From assembly GCA_964517585.1 (NCBI GenBank), contig CAZFCB010000010.1:1-34349 (forward strand): a DNA stretch of 34,349 nt, read 5' to 3'. This DNA comes from JAGORY01 sp964517585 (GTDB lineage: Bacteria > Patescibacteriota > Gracilibacteria > Peribacterales > Peribacteraceae). Position numbers and translations under genes: made by a program. The notes below the pieces were generated by a model. That model searched no databases, was not told the DNA's origin, and saw nothing but the letters and a program-made list of their open reading frames with translations. Below are positions 21,897 to 29,995 of this stretch, one piece after another; the first letter of the stretch is position 1; every line of letters begins with the position of its first letter.

Positions 21897-23067
21897 AGTT
21901 GAATCTGGTTACACATGCACACAAACGCCAAGCGTTTGCACGGAGAATACTCCTCCAGTCGCTGGTGGCCTCGGTTCCTGTGGTACGGGCTTGTTCTTAC
22001 CGAAAGTAGACTATCGTTCTATTCATGAGCCTCTTGCATCTGTTTTAGCCGATGTGAATGGAGATGGAAGAATGGACTTGGTGCAAGTAAATGCATTACA
22101 GAGAATTTCAACACTTTTTGGGAATAGCGACGGCACATTTGCGCCAGCAGTAGAAGGGCACATTGGTTTTTATAGTGATTATTTAAGAGATTTTGCATTT
22201 GGTGATCTTAATGGAGACGGTCGTGCCGATATCGTTACAGCGAATGGTATCTCAATAGGACGTGGAGATGGCACCTTTGATGAACCCACTAACGTTCATA
22301 ACCTTGGAAGAGTTCATTTTGGAAACACTATAATTACTGACATAGACAACGATGGTGACAACGATGTAATTATTGGATCAAAATTTAGCAATAATCTTCT
22401 CGTTGCACTTAACGATGGACTTGCCAACTTTACGCAACATACAACCTACACCTCCCCTCAATTGGGGTGGATCGTATCAATAGATATTGATGCAGATGGA
22501 GATCGAGACATTCTAGCAAATACAGGCAGTGATGGTTTGGTGTTCCTTAATAATGGTGACGGGACGCTTGCACCATTTCAGATTTATAGAGGTGGTGTCT
22601 ATCCTTCGGCTTTTGCCATCGCAGACTTCAATGGTGATCATGCACTCGATATCTACTCTATTCTTGGCGATTTCAGCTCTCCAGATGCAAGGATAGGCAT
22701 TCGTTTTAGCAATGGCGATGGCACATTTGGTACGTACGATGATGGCGCACTCTCCGTTAAACAAAGCACATCACTTGTCACAGCAGATTTTAATGGAGAT
22801 GGGATGGCGGATATAGCCCGCGCAGTTGAAGAGAATAATACTCTCTACATTTCGTTCGGCAGTCATAACAGGATTTCAAATAGAGTGACACAACTGTTTG
22901 ATACAGGAGGCTCCTATACAACAGGTATTATCCCTCGGTTCATTGGCCTAGGAGACTTCAACGGAGATAATGCACTTGATCTCGTAACGAGTAACTATGG
23001 TTCAGACACTGTTTCAGTATTTCTCGGTCTCAGTAGAGAAAACGCATTCTGTCCTGCAGGACAGTAG
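21469..23067 (+). CDS. Surface protein: TM + dockerin-like + Cys-rich repeat + seven-repeat FG-GAP propeller
   Basis: 532 residues from ATG 21469 (GTG 21463 and ATG 21487 are alternatives). Residues 1-142 match the preceding protein exactly: TM helix (11-30), MLRGSL (35-40), calcium loops at 58-69 and 89-100, and CGNG..E.CDD. Here the Cys-rich repeat is complete (VESGYTC...CTEN). The rest is an FG-GAP/VCBS domain with seven calcium-type motifs: DVNGDGRMD, DLNGDGRAD, DIDNDGDND, DIDADGDRD, DFNGDHALD, DFNGDGMAD and DFNGDNALD. Seven motifs fit a seven-bladed integrin-like propeller, normally a binding module. It lies 28 nt after the previous gene and may be read through from it. Confidence 0.85.
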   Translation: MKTLLPMKKNKSIFIGFMAAVLVFIVVMYGGKFSMLRGSLSTLLTDTEIAFTLKTLADTDADGVLTPREIRRSLVSIIRGVALGSSENDINHDGVVNRADITDTIRAFRALLQAVCGNGTTEAGEQCDDNNTNSGDGCSNVCAVESGYTCTQTPSVCTENTPPVAGGLGSCGTGLFLPKVDYRSIHEPLASVLADVNGDGRMDLVQVNALQRISTLFGNSDGTFAPAVEGHIGFYSDYLRDFAFGDLNGDGRADIVTANGISIGRGDGTFDEPTNVHNLGRVHFGNTIITDIDNDGDNDVIIGSKFSNNLLVALNDGLANFTQHTTYTSPQLGWIVSIDIDADGDRDILANTGSDGLVFLNNGDGTLAPFQIYRGGVYPSAFAIADFNGDHALDIYSILGDFSSPDARIGIRFSNGDGTFGTYDDGALSVKQSTSLVTADFNGDGMADIARAVEENNTLYISFGSHNRISNRVTQLFDTGGSYTTGIIPRFIGLGDFNGDNALDLVTSNYGSDTVSVFLGLSRENAFCPAGQ

Positions 23068-23144
23068 TTTCCAAACGATAGTATTCGTTGGTGTACGCCA
23101 AATATTGCGACATATCGGACCTTTAATATACGTCAAGTTTCTGG

Positions 23145-23150
23145 TATAAT
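23145..23150 (+). promoter_or_regulatory. Extended -10 promoter of the 23157 gene
   Basis: TGG followed by TATAAT; the -35 region (ACCTTTAA, 23119-23126) is shared with the promoter at 19069. The hexamer ends 6 bp before ATG 23157, predicting a leaderless mRNA. Confidence 0.6.
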
Positions 23151-23156
23151 GATTCG

Positions 23157-24272
23157 ATGCGTCCAAATCCATACATTGTTCAGACGCTGAAATTCGCAAC
23201 ATTCACTCTTCTCGGGTGCGGTGTCATCGTGGTTAGTGCAGCGCTCATGCGTGGTACTGGATCTGCTTCGCTCACAGGACGGCTCACGCCTCCGCAAGAA
23301 CGTGGCATCGTTCCTACTGTGCGCTACGACGAAGTTCGAGCACTCAACGGATTTTCCGCACCCGCAGACACGAATGTTATCTTTACCGTGCCACATGGCA
23401 CACGCATTCCGGCTATTACTTTTTTCGGTGGACCGGACTTCTGGTTGAAGCGCTTTTGGTTTTACTGTTTCTCTGGCAACGAAGCAAGCAACAAACAGAA
23501 AGGCCTCCTTGGCAAAGCCATGTACGACGGGCAGTTTGGATATTCCATGGGCGAGCGTAATGCACAGCTCGAACGCCCAGTTCCTGGCGACAACAATTTA
23601 CAGGGGATTCTTGAGAATACGACCGCCAAAGCACCACAAGCCTCTGCATCCATCGCAGAAATTCTCTTTGGAGGCAGAACGTGCTACGTCATGAGCTCTG
23701 TTATCCTTCCTATTGCAGTCGATAATGACGGTGATGACCTTAATAATGAACGAGAGCGTGAATTTGGCACGGACCCCAATAATCCAGATACTGATGGCGA
23801 CGGCATTGCTGATGGTGTTGAGGTCTTCAAAACGAAGACTAATCCTACTTTCAAAGATACGGACCGTGACGGACTTGAGGATCGTTGTGAAGACAAAAAT
23901 ATGGATGGGCAAGTGCAGAATGATGAAACGAGTGCACTTGTCTCCGACACAGATCGTGATGGTTTGTGTGACGGTAATGGGTATTCGAATGGCTGTCCTG
24001 AACCTCGCCAAGTCGTGTGTTTTCAGGATGCCGTCGGTGAAAGGCAGTGTATGGAACGGCCGTCATCTCCCGTATTTGGTGAAGATATGAACCAGAACTG
24101 TCAGGTGGATAAGGGCGAAACTGATCCAAAGAAACCAGAAACCTTTGGCCGTCCGGACTGGGATTACAAATGGAATCAGCTCCAGTCACAAAACGGTAAT
24201 CGCCAGACTGATTCTGCAAGGGGCGTCGATGCTCCTGAATTCCCTATTCCAAATCTTCCACAACTGAATTAG
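23157..24272 (+). CDS. Membrane-anchored protein with thrombospondin type 3-like calcium repeats
   Basis: 371 residues. One N-terminal membrane segment (about 11-31) is followed by SASLTGRL, a variant of the LxGSL motif of its neighbours. A unique domain (about 50-185) contains VPHGTRIPAITFFGGPDFWLKRFWFYCF and a second Cys. Acidic calcium-binding repeats then run from about 188 to 273 (DNDGDDLNNE, DTDGDGIADGVE, DTDRDGLEDRCED, DTDRDGLCDGNG), typical of thrombospondin type 3 repeats. The C-terminus (to 371) is polar with a last APEFPIPNLP but no membrane helix after it, so this is not a sorting signal. It has its own promoter and probably sits on the outer face of the membrane. Function unknown. 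Confidence 0.8.
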   Translation: MRPNPYIVQTLKFATFTLLGCGVIVVSAALMRGTGSASLTGRLTPPQERGIVPTVRYDEVRALNGFSAPADTNVIFTVPHGTRIPAITFFGGPDFWLKRFWFYCFSGNEASNKQKGLLGKAMYDGQFGYSMGERNAQLERPVPGDNNLQGILENTTAKAPQASASIAEILFGGRTCYVMSSVILPIAVDNDGDDLNNEREREFGTDPNNPDTDGDGIADGVEVFKTKTNPTFKDTDRDGLEDRCEDKNMDGQVQNDETSALVSDTDRDGLCDGNGYSNGCPEPRQVVCFQDAVGERQCMERPSSPVFGEDMNQNCQVDKGETDPKKPETFGRPDWDYKWNQLQSQNGNRQTDSARGVDAPEFPIPNLPQLN

Positions 24273-24281
24273 GAAAACTAC

Positions 24282-24310
24282 TTGTAAAAAAACTGAAGAA
24301 AAGGTATAAT
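24282..24310 (+). promoter_or_regulatory. Promoter of the 24334-32530 gene cluster
   Basis: TTGTAA (24282-24287), a 17-bp spacer and TATAAT (24305-24310) preceded by AGG. Transcription should start near 24317, leaving a leader of about 17 nt before ATG 24334. No other promoter of this quality was noticed before 32626, so it may drive all five genes. Confidence 0.6.
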
Positions 24311-24333
24311 GATCAGAAATACACAACACATCT

Positions 24334-24873
24334 ATGAACAAAAATATCCTGTCCATAGCACTATCTGTCCTCGCTGTCGGGGCAACGTTCACTCCTGCAG
24401 TGGGATTGGCGTACCTCGCTCCTGAGCAGGTCTTCGGAGGTCAGAGCCTCACGCTCAAGCCAGCTCCACCGTTGCAACGCGAGGGCGAAGCAGTCGTTCA
24501 AGCTCAGCAGGAGAGGCAGGCAGCCATTCGTGCTGCAGAGCAATCGAAACTAACGTCCACTCAGGCCGAACCTGTGGATACGTTTGTTCCAGATAACTCT
24601 CCACAACCTCTCAATCGTCTTGATCAGAATACGGTCTACCAACTTCGACAGGAACGTATTGCAAATGACAAATCATCCGGTGGTCCTACCATTATCATCG
24701 GTGGTGACAGTACGGTGAGAGATGGTAATGGCAATGTACTCCACAGTGGCGCTCCTCGTGTCACCGCAACTGGTCCGGCTAGCGTACTCGCTTTTGCAGC
24801 CATGTTGCTTGCCGCGCTCAGCACATTTGCTTTTGCGCAAATCCGTTCACGTCGAATGGATCTCGCAATGTGA
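24334..24873 (+). CDS. Small secreted protein with C-terminal TGP-helix-basic anchor
   Basis: 179 residues. A signal peptide (about 1-26, GLA cleavage region) is followed by a Gln/Ala/Glu-rich, probably helical segment (about 45-75). A Pro/Asn linker and a Gly-rich strand segment (PTIIIGGDSTVRDGNGNVL) come next. The C-terminus has TGP (146-148), a hydrophobic helix (about 149-169) and the basic RSRR, i.e. motif, membrane helix and basic tail like a sorting or anchoring signal. Known family unknown. It is the first gene of a tight same-strand cluster (18 nt to the next), so it may be an accessory part of the surface structure made by the following four proteins. Confidence 0.75.
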   Translation: MNKNILSIALSVLAVGATFTPAVGLAYLAPEQVFGGQSLTLKPAPPLQREGEAVVQAQQERQAAIRAAEQSKLTSTQAEPVDTFVPDNSPQPLNRLDQNTVYQLRQERIANDKSSGGPTIIIGGDSTVRDGNGNVLHSGAPRVTATGPASVLAFAAMLLAALSTFAFAQIRSRRMDLAM

Positions 24874-24891
24874 TTCCTCATACCAAACCCC

Positions 24892-26949
24892 ATGTTTTCC
24901 TCGCCTTACCCTGCATCGTGGATGACAAAAAAGGTACTCCTCGGAGCTGCTGCGACTGTGGCAATGGTGACAGCCTTCATGGTTCTCGGAATCGGTAAAA
25001 CTCCTTCGTATGTCAAAAATGGCATTCCTGTGCCTTTTTTGGATCAGGGTACGACACTGCAGGGAAGCGTAACGTTCCTGACGAAGCGCAATAACATTGA
25101 TGTCTATGACGTTACATTTAAAAATGGAGAGGTCAAAGAAACGTTGACGCAGGATAAAATTTATCTCATCCATATTCCGAATGAGACTTCTATTATTGAT
25201 TCTCCGATTGATCTTGCAATGACGCTGACTGGTACACACAGTCACGATGTTGATTACTATGGATACCGTTATTCAGACGCTGCCGCAACTGTGGAACGTC
25301 GTGACATTGCTGCGGTAAAATTCAAAGACAGATTCCCTGCCCAATTCTTCGCGTCTGCAAAGGCGAGGGCAGCTGATCCATTGCACAACAATGCACTTGC
25401 TGCATTTGAGACGGCAAACGATATTGTCTTTCTCCCTACGGGCAATGTTACCGGAGGAGTTCGTATTGATCCTGCAGGAGCACTCTACGTTATTATCGCC
25501 AATGAATCCGCAGGTATCGACATGAACCCTCGCTCTCTTCTTGCTTGTGGTAACGGAGCCATCGATGGCAGCGAGCAGTGTGACGATGGCAATAGGATCG
25601 ATGCCGATGAATGTACGAATCTCTGTCTTCACGGTTTCCCGATTCCGTTTGGGTCAGGAAGCACTGCAACCGGCGCAATGCAGACAGACGTTTCTATTAA
25701 TATCACTGCGCTATCAAGCATTGAAAAAGGGCAGGTTCTTACCTATACCTTGACCATGCGCAATAAAGGCGAGAACGTCGCAACTCTCGTCCATACTTTG
25801 GATGACATTCCAAGTGGCCTGACATTCCTTCCTGCTCAATCTGACGTATCATGCGCTCTTGCGACGAATTTTACGCCTAATAAATTTGGCTGTAATTTTG
25901 GCTCTATCGCTCCAGCACAAACGATAACTATTCAGGCTAAATTCCAAGTGAGCTCATCGCTTACATGTCCTTCAAATATTACGAATACATCGACAGCTTT
26001 CGTAGAAAATGATTCCAATCTGAGCAATAACGTCGATAGTGTGACGACACAGGTGACATGCCCTGTTGATTCACCAGTCTGCGGTAACGGTTCCAAAGAA
26101 GGTACAGAGGCATGTGACGATGGCAACACGGCAAACAGTGACGGCTGTAGCTCAGTCTGTGCCATTGAATCTGGTTACACCTGTAACACAGCAACACCGA
26201 ATGTCTGTACGCAGAATGCTGTGTGTGGCAACGGCACTAAAGAAGGTTCCGAAAGCTGTGACGATGGAAACACAGCAAACAGTGACGGTTGTAGCGCAAC
26301 GTGTGCAGTCGAATCTGGTTACACCTGTAACACTGCAACACCAAACGATTGCACGCAAAATTCTGTCTGCGGTAACAATGTCTGCGACTCAGGTGAGAGT
26401 GCTATTGCATGCACGCCTCCACAAGAGCTCCCTGATGCGTGTGCAGGTCATGTTTTTTGTCCCGAAGACTGCGATAATACTAGTCAACCCGTCTGCGGCA
26501 ACAGCGTCGTCGAGACTTCTGAGGAATGCGACGACGGCAACACTGTTGATGCCGATGACTGTGACAACACCTGTCACATCGGAGTGCCACTTCCAAACAT
26601 GAGTGGCCAGTGCGGCAACGGTACGATTAACACTGACGAAACGTGTGATGACGCCAACGTCGTATCCGGAGATGGCTGCAGCAATATGTGTGCGACTGAG
26701 TCAGAGTATCGCTGCACAGGTACGCCGAGCTCGTGTATCAGCTACCTCGACTTTGTAAAAAATCTTGCCGATACAAATCGTAACGGTACCGTGAGTGATA
26801 CAGAGGCTCTCATCCTCACACTCGATGTTGCCGATGCTCCAGACCAGCCATATAACACTGTCAGCCAGTTTGATATCGATGCAGATGGTGATGTCGACAA
26901 CACCGATGTCACACTGATTTTGACTCAACTCGATATTCTCGCCCCATAA
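24892..26949 (+). CDS. Surface protein: TM, novel N-domain, DUF11-like domain, five Cys-rich repeats, C-terminal dockerin-like
   Basis: 685 residues (ATG 24922 is an alternative start). The membrane segment (about 15-33) is followed by TLQGSV, then a domain of about 150 residues shared with the next protein (QFFASAKARA at 151-160, LAAFE at 169-173). One Cys-rich repeat (CGNGAIDGSEQCDDGN) comes next, then a DUF11/Ig-like domain (about 262-395, with SSIEKGQVLTYTLTMRNKG and FVENDSNLSNNVDS). Four more CGNG..E.CDDGN repeats follow, with one aberrant CGNNVCDSGES insert. The C-terminal 67 residues are dockerin-like: DTNRNGTVSDTE and DIDADGDVDNTD. The Cys spacing implies disulfide-rich modules outside the cell. 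The gene ends 2 nt before the next ATG. Confidence 0.85.
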   Translation: MFSSPYPASWMTKKVLLGAAATVAMVTAFMVLGIGKTPSYVKNGIPVPFLDQGTTLQGSVTFLTKRNNIDVYDVTFKNGEVKETLTQDKIYLIHIPNETSIIDSPIDLAMTLTGTHSHDVDYYGYRYSDAAATVERRDIAAVKFKDRFPAQFFASAKARAADPLHNNALAAFETANDIVFLPTGNVTGGVRIDPAGALYVIIANESAGIDMNPRSLLACGNGAIDGSEQCDDGNRIDADECTNLCLHGFPIPFGSGSTATGAMQTDVSINITALSSIEKGQVLTYTLTMRNKGENVATLVHTLDDIPSGLTFLPAQSDVSCALATNFTPNKFGCNFGSIAPAQTITIQAKFQVSSSLTCPSNITNTSTAFVENDSNLSNNVDSVTTQVTCPVDSPVCGNGSKEGTEACDDGNTANSDGCSSVCAIESGYTCNTATPNVCTQNAVCGNGTKEGSESCDDGNTANSDGCSATCAVESGYTCNTATPNDCTQNSVCGNNVCDSGESAIACTPPQELPDACAGHVFCPEDCDNTSQPVCGNSVVETSEECDDGNTVDADDCDNTCHIGVPLPNMSGQCGNGTINTDETCDDANVVSGDGCSNMCATESEYRCTGTPSSCISYLDFVKNLADTNRNGTVSDTEALILTLDVADAPDQPYNTVSQFDIDADGDVDNTDVTLILTQLDILAP

Positions 26950-26951
26950 CA

Positions 26952-29900
26952 ATGAAACTCTCACCACACCACAAGCTCTACTCCGCTCTGGCACTTCTTG
27001 CTACTGGCATGGTTGTGCTTGTGACGATGAATATCGTCTCCACTCCAGATAACGATATTCCTCTGCCATTTGGCTTCGGCAACAGTTCGGATCTTGCCGG
27101 TAGTCTCACTCCAATTGGTAATAGAAACGGTATTACGGTTTCTCGTGTTACATTTCCTCAGGGGACAGACAGTGAAACCCTCTCGATGGATACGATCTAT
27201 CTTGTGACCATTCCTGATGATCAGACGATCACGACAATGTCTCTTGATGATGCGTTGGCTGTTGGGAATGTTCATTCCGTCAATTATTTTGGCTACAAAT
27301 ATTCATCCGTCACAGCCGCAACGGAGAAAGCGAATACATCTTCAACACTCCTCACTGAGCAATTTCCTGGACAGTTTTTTGCATCTGCAAAAGCCAGAGC
27401 TGAGGATCCACAGCACGGCAATTCGCTTGCTGCATTTGAGATAGCAAACGGTATTACTCTGAGCCCGACAGATACTCTGTCTGGAGGCGCAACACTTGAA
27501 AAGAATTCGCTCTACTTTATTATCGTGAACGAAAGTTCGCCGACGACTCTGACGATTCGCACGACTGCTTCATCTGTCTGTGGTGACAGTGCTATTACAG
27601 GTTCTGAAACTTGTGACGACGGCAATACGACAAACACTGATGGTTGTTCTGCTACCTGCACGGTTGAATCGGGTTACACCTGTAACGGCACGAGGCCGAG
27701 TATTTGTTCTGAAACGGCAACAAGCTTGCTAGTAGATATTGCATGCAAAAATATTTCGACACGTCGCTTTCCATCGACGGATCCTCAACTCCCTAACAAA
27801 GATTTCGCTGCTCCTGTTTTCATTATCAAGAACAACGGTACAATTCCTGTCAATCTTCCCACCGATCTCAGGATCGAAGCATATGTAGACGGTACGGATG
27901 GTGCCTTTACCGGATTTGACGTAAGTTCTGATGATATCATCGGTGGCTCAGGATTCACTAATCCAGGTGAGGAAGCACAGGTCAGCATGGAGAGGGTTTC
28001 AAAATTTGTTCTTGATCCAACAGAGACACTGGCGAAGGATATTTCCTGTAGGGCTGTTCTGAAAACAGGTTTTGTTGATACAAATCTCTCAGATAATTTG
28101 TTTGAGAAAACCGTTACGTTTGCTCCAATCCCAAACGATAAAGCACAGCTCATCATCTCCATTGATGGTCCCGTAACTCAGCAGTACTCACGTGGACAGC
28201 ACGACGCAGTCCTTGCGAATATTTCACTTGATGCTGGCGGATCCGAAGACGTATCCGTTGAACAGTTGTTCATCATGGTCCAAGGGACGACATCGGATGA
28301 CAAGGCATTCAAAGTTGGACGCCCGACAATTCCCCCTTCTGCCGATGAGGTGAATGAAGCGATCGAAAATGTCCATCTGCGTAATATGGCAACTGGCGAG
28401 GTGACTCCCGCTGTGCGTCTTACAGGATCAATCGGTTCTAAACCCGATGCTTCGAATGGTACCACGAGCACTGCATATCAAATCTATCGGCTTGATAACT
28501 TCATGATTCACGGCAAGCAGCAGTATCAATTTCTTGCGAACATACTCGATAACTCTGGCCTCGGTTCTACAGCAGCCCCAGCAAATGGTGATCGTTTCAA
28601 AATCAGCATTTGCGGACAAGGAACGCACGTTTACAATGCGTCCAATGTCCTAACACCGAACACGGTCGGTTGTTCGTTTGGCGGATTCGTTTCGATGACA
28701 GATACGTCGTATCAGATGAGCATCAAGAGTGTTGCTACCAATGAGTATGTGGGGAATTTCCATCCGGCTGGTACGATCAATGGAATCAATCATGAAATTC
28801 TCGTGCCTTCCGTCTGCGGTAACGGTGCAGTTGAAGTAGGCGAAACCTGTGACGACGGCAACACCTCAAATGCTGACGGTTGCAGCGTAACGTGCGCAAT
28901 CGAATCTGGTTACACGTGTAACACTGCAACGCCAAACGTTTGTACGCCAATCTCAAGCACACCATTTGCCATTACCGTACTACCTCTCTCTGCGAATGAG
29001 ACGGTGAATCCTGGCGGGCAGAATCTGACGCTCCTGCGATTCCGTGCAACATCTGGCCCTGATCCTGTTCTTCTTAAAACAGCAATATTTGATGCTGGGA
29101 CACAAAGAGACGATATTCTCGATACAGTGTCACTATGGCGCGATACAGATGGCGACGGTACTGCAGATACGAAAGTACTTGATCGTTCATTGAATGGACC
29201 TAGTACAGAAATTCTGTTTTCTGATATTCAGGCCGCTCAAAACCGGATTATTCAGACAGGTCAGTCAGCTGTTTTTGAAATTCGTGGAAACCTCTTCGGA
29301 CAAATCACAGGTGTTCCTCTCGATATACAACTTCGATGGAAAACTGAAAATCCTCCATTCTTCCTCGAAGCTATCAACATGACATCGAGCCAATCACTGA
29401 CTGGTATTAAGATTAACGGTACGTGCTCACTTACCTGTGAGATGGATATCACGACCATTCCCTCGACGTTGTTCCATATCGTCTCAGGTGCTGGAGCGCA
29501 GTGCGGCAACGGCACCAAAGAAGGTTCCGAAACCTGTGACGACGGTAACACAGCAAACGGTGACGGCTGCAGCGCAACGTGCGCTCTGGAATCTGGTTAC
29601 ACCTGTAACACTGCAACGCCAAACGTCTGTACTAGGAATGCTGCCTGTGGCAACGGTACCAAAGAAGGTTCCGAAACCTGTGACGACGGCAACACTGCAA
29701 ATGCCGATGGCTGCTCCTCCGTCTGCGCAAGAGAAAGTGAATTCCGCTGCACGGGTGAACCAAGTGTGTGTGTCAGTTACCTTAACTATGTTCTGAACCT
29801 TGCTGATACAAACCACAACGGTGTTGTCAGTGAAACTGAAGCACTGATTCTGACACTCGATGTCGCAGATGCTCCAAATCAACCATTTACTACAGTGAGT

Positions 29901-29984
29901 CAGTTTGACATTGATACTGATGGAGACGTCGATAATGCAGACGTTGTTGCCATCCTTGGCCAGCTCGATATTCTGGTTCCTTAA
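26952..29984 (+). CDS. Large modular surface protein with Cys-rich repeats and C-terminal dockerin-like domain
   Basis: 1010 residues. The membrane segment (about 9-29) is followed by DLAGSL and the N-domain shared with the previous protein (QFFASAKARA at 141-150). A Cys-rich repeat precedes a CARDB-like Ig domain (about 255-395: FIIKNNGTIPVN, TNLSDNLFEKTV). A beta domain follows (about 400-615: VEQLFIMVQGT, LRNMATGEV, YRLDNFMIHGKQQYQFLANI). A second Cys-rich repeat comes next, then another beta domain (about 675-850: SLWRDTDGDGTAD, LFGQITGVPLDIQLRW), two more Cys-rich repeats, and a dockerin-like end (DTNHNGVVSETE, DIDTDGDVDNAD). It is the largest protein of the locus and probably its main structural component (inference). 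It starts 2 nt after the previous stop, so translation is likely coupled. Confidence 0.85.
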   Translation: MKLSPHHKLYSALALLATGMVVLVTMNIVSTPDNDIPLPFGFGNSSDLAGSLTPIGNRNGITVSRVTFPQGTDSETLSMDTIYLVTIPDDQTITTMSLDDALAVGNVHSVNYFGYKYSSVTAATEKANTSSTLLTEQFPGQFFASAKARAEDPQHGNSLAAFEIANGITLSPTDTLSGGATLEKNSLYFIIVNESSPTTLTIRTTASSVCGDSAITGSETCDDGNTTNTDGCSATCTVESGYTCNGTRPSICSETATSLLVDIACKNISTRRFPSTDPQLPNKDFAAPVFIIKNNGTIPVNLPTDLRIEAYVDGTDGAFTGFDVSSDDIIGGSGFTNPGEEAQVSMERVSKFVLDPTETLAKDISCRAVLKTGFVDTNLSDNLFEKTVTFAPIPNDKAQLIISIDGPVTQQYSRGQHDAVLANISLDAGGSEDVSVEQLFIMVQGTTSDDKAFKVGRPTIPPSADEVNEAIENVHLRNMATGEVTPAVRLTGSIGSKPDASNGTTSTAYQIYRLDNFMIHGKQQYQFLANILDNSGLGSTAAPANGDRFKISICGQGTHVYNASNVLTPNTVGCSFGGFVSMTDTSYQMSIKSVATNEYVGNFHPAGTINGINHEILVPSVCGNGAVEVGETCDDGNTSNADGCSVTCAIESGYTCNTATPNVCTPISSTPFAITVLPLSANETVNPGGQNLTLLRFRATSGPDPVLLKTAIFDAGTQRDDILDTVSLWRDTDGDGTADTKVLDRSLNGPSTEILFSDIQAAQNRIIQTGQSAVFEIRGNLFGQITGVPLDIQLRWKTENPPFFLEAINMTSSQSLTGIKINGTCSLTCEMDITTIPSTLFHIVSGAGAQCGNGTKEGSETCDDGNTANGDGCSATCALESGYTCNTATPNVCTRNAACGNGTKEGSETCDDGNTANADGCSSVCARESEFRCTGEPSVCVSYLNYVLNLADTNHNGVVSETEALILTLDVADAPNQPFTTVSQFDIDTDGDVDNADVVAILGQLDILVP

Positions 29985-29995
29985 CCACGAACGCA

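Noticed and set aside
23157..24272. APEFPIPN near the end of the thrombospondin-repeat protein as a second exosortase signal
   Set aside because: It is not followed by a hydrophobic helix or basic tail; the protein ends nine residues later.
25672..26080. Cohesin domain in the 685-residue protein
   Set aside because: The segment fits DUF11/Ig-like features (EKGQVLTYTLTMRNKG, DSNLSNN) better than cohesin, and no cohesin signature could be identified.
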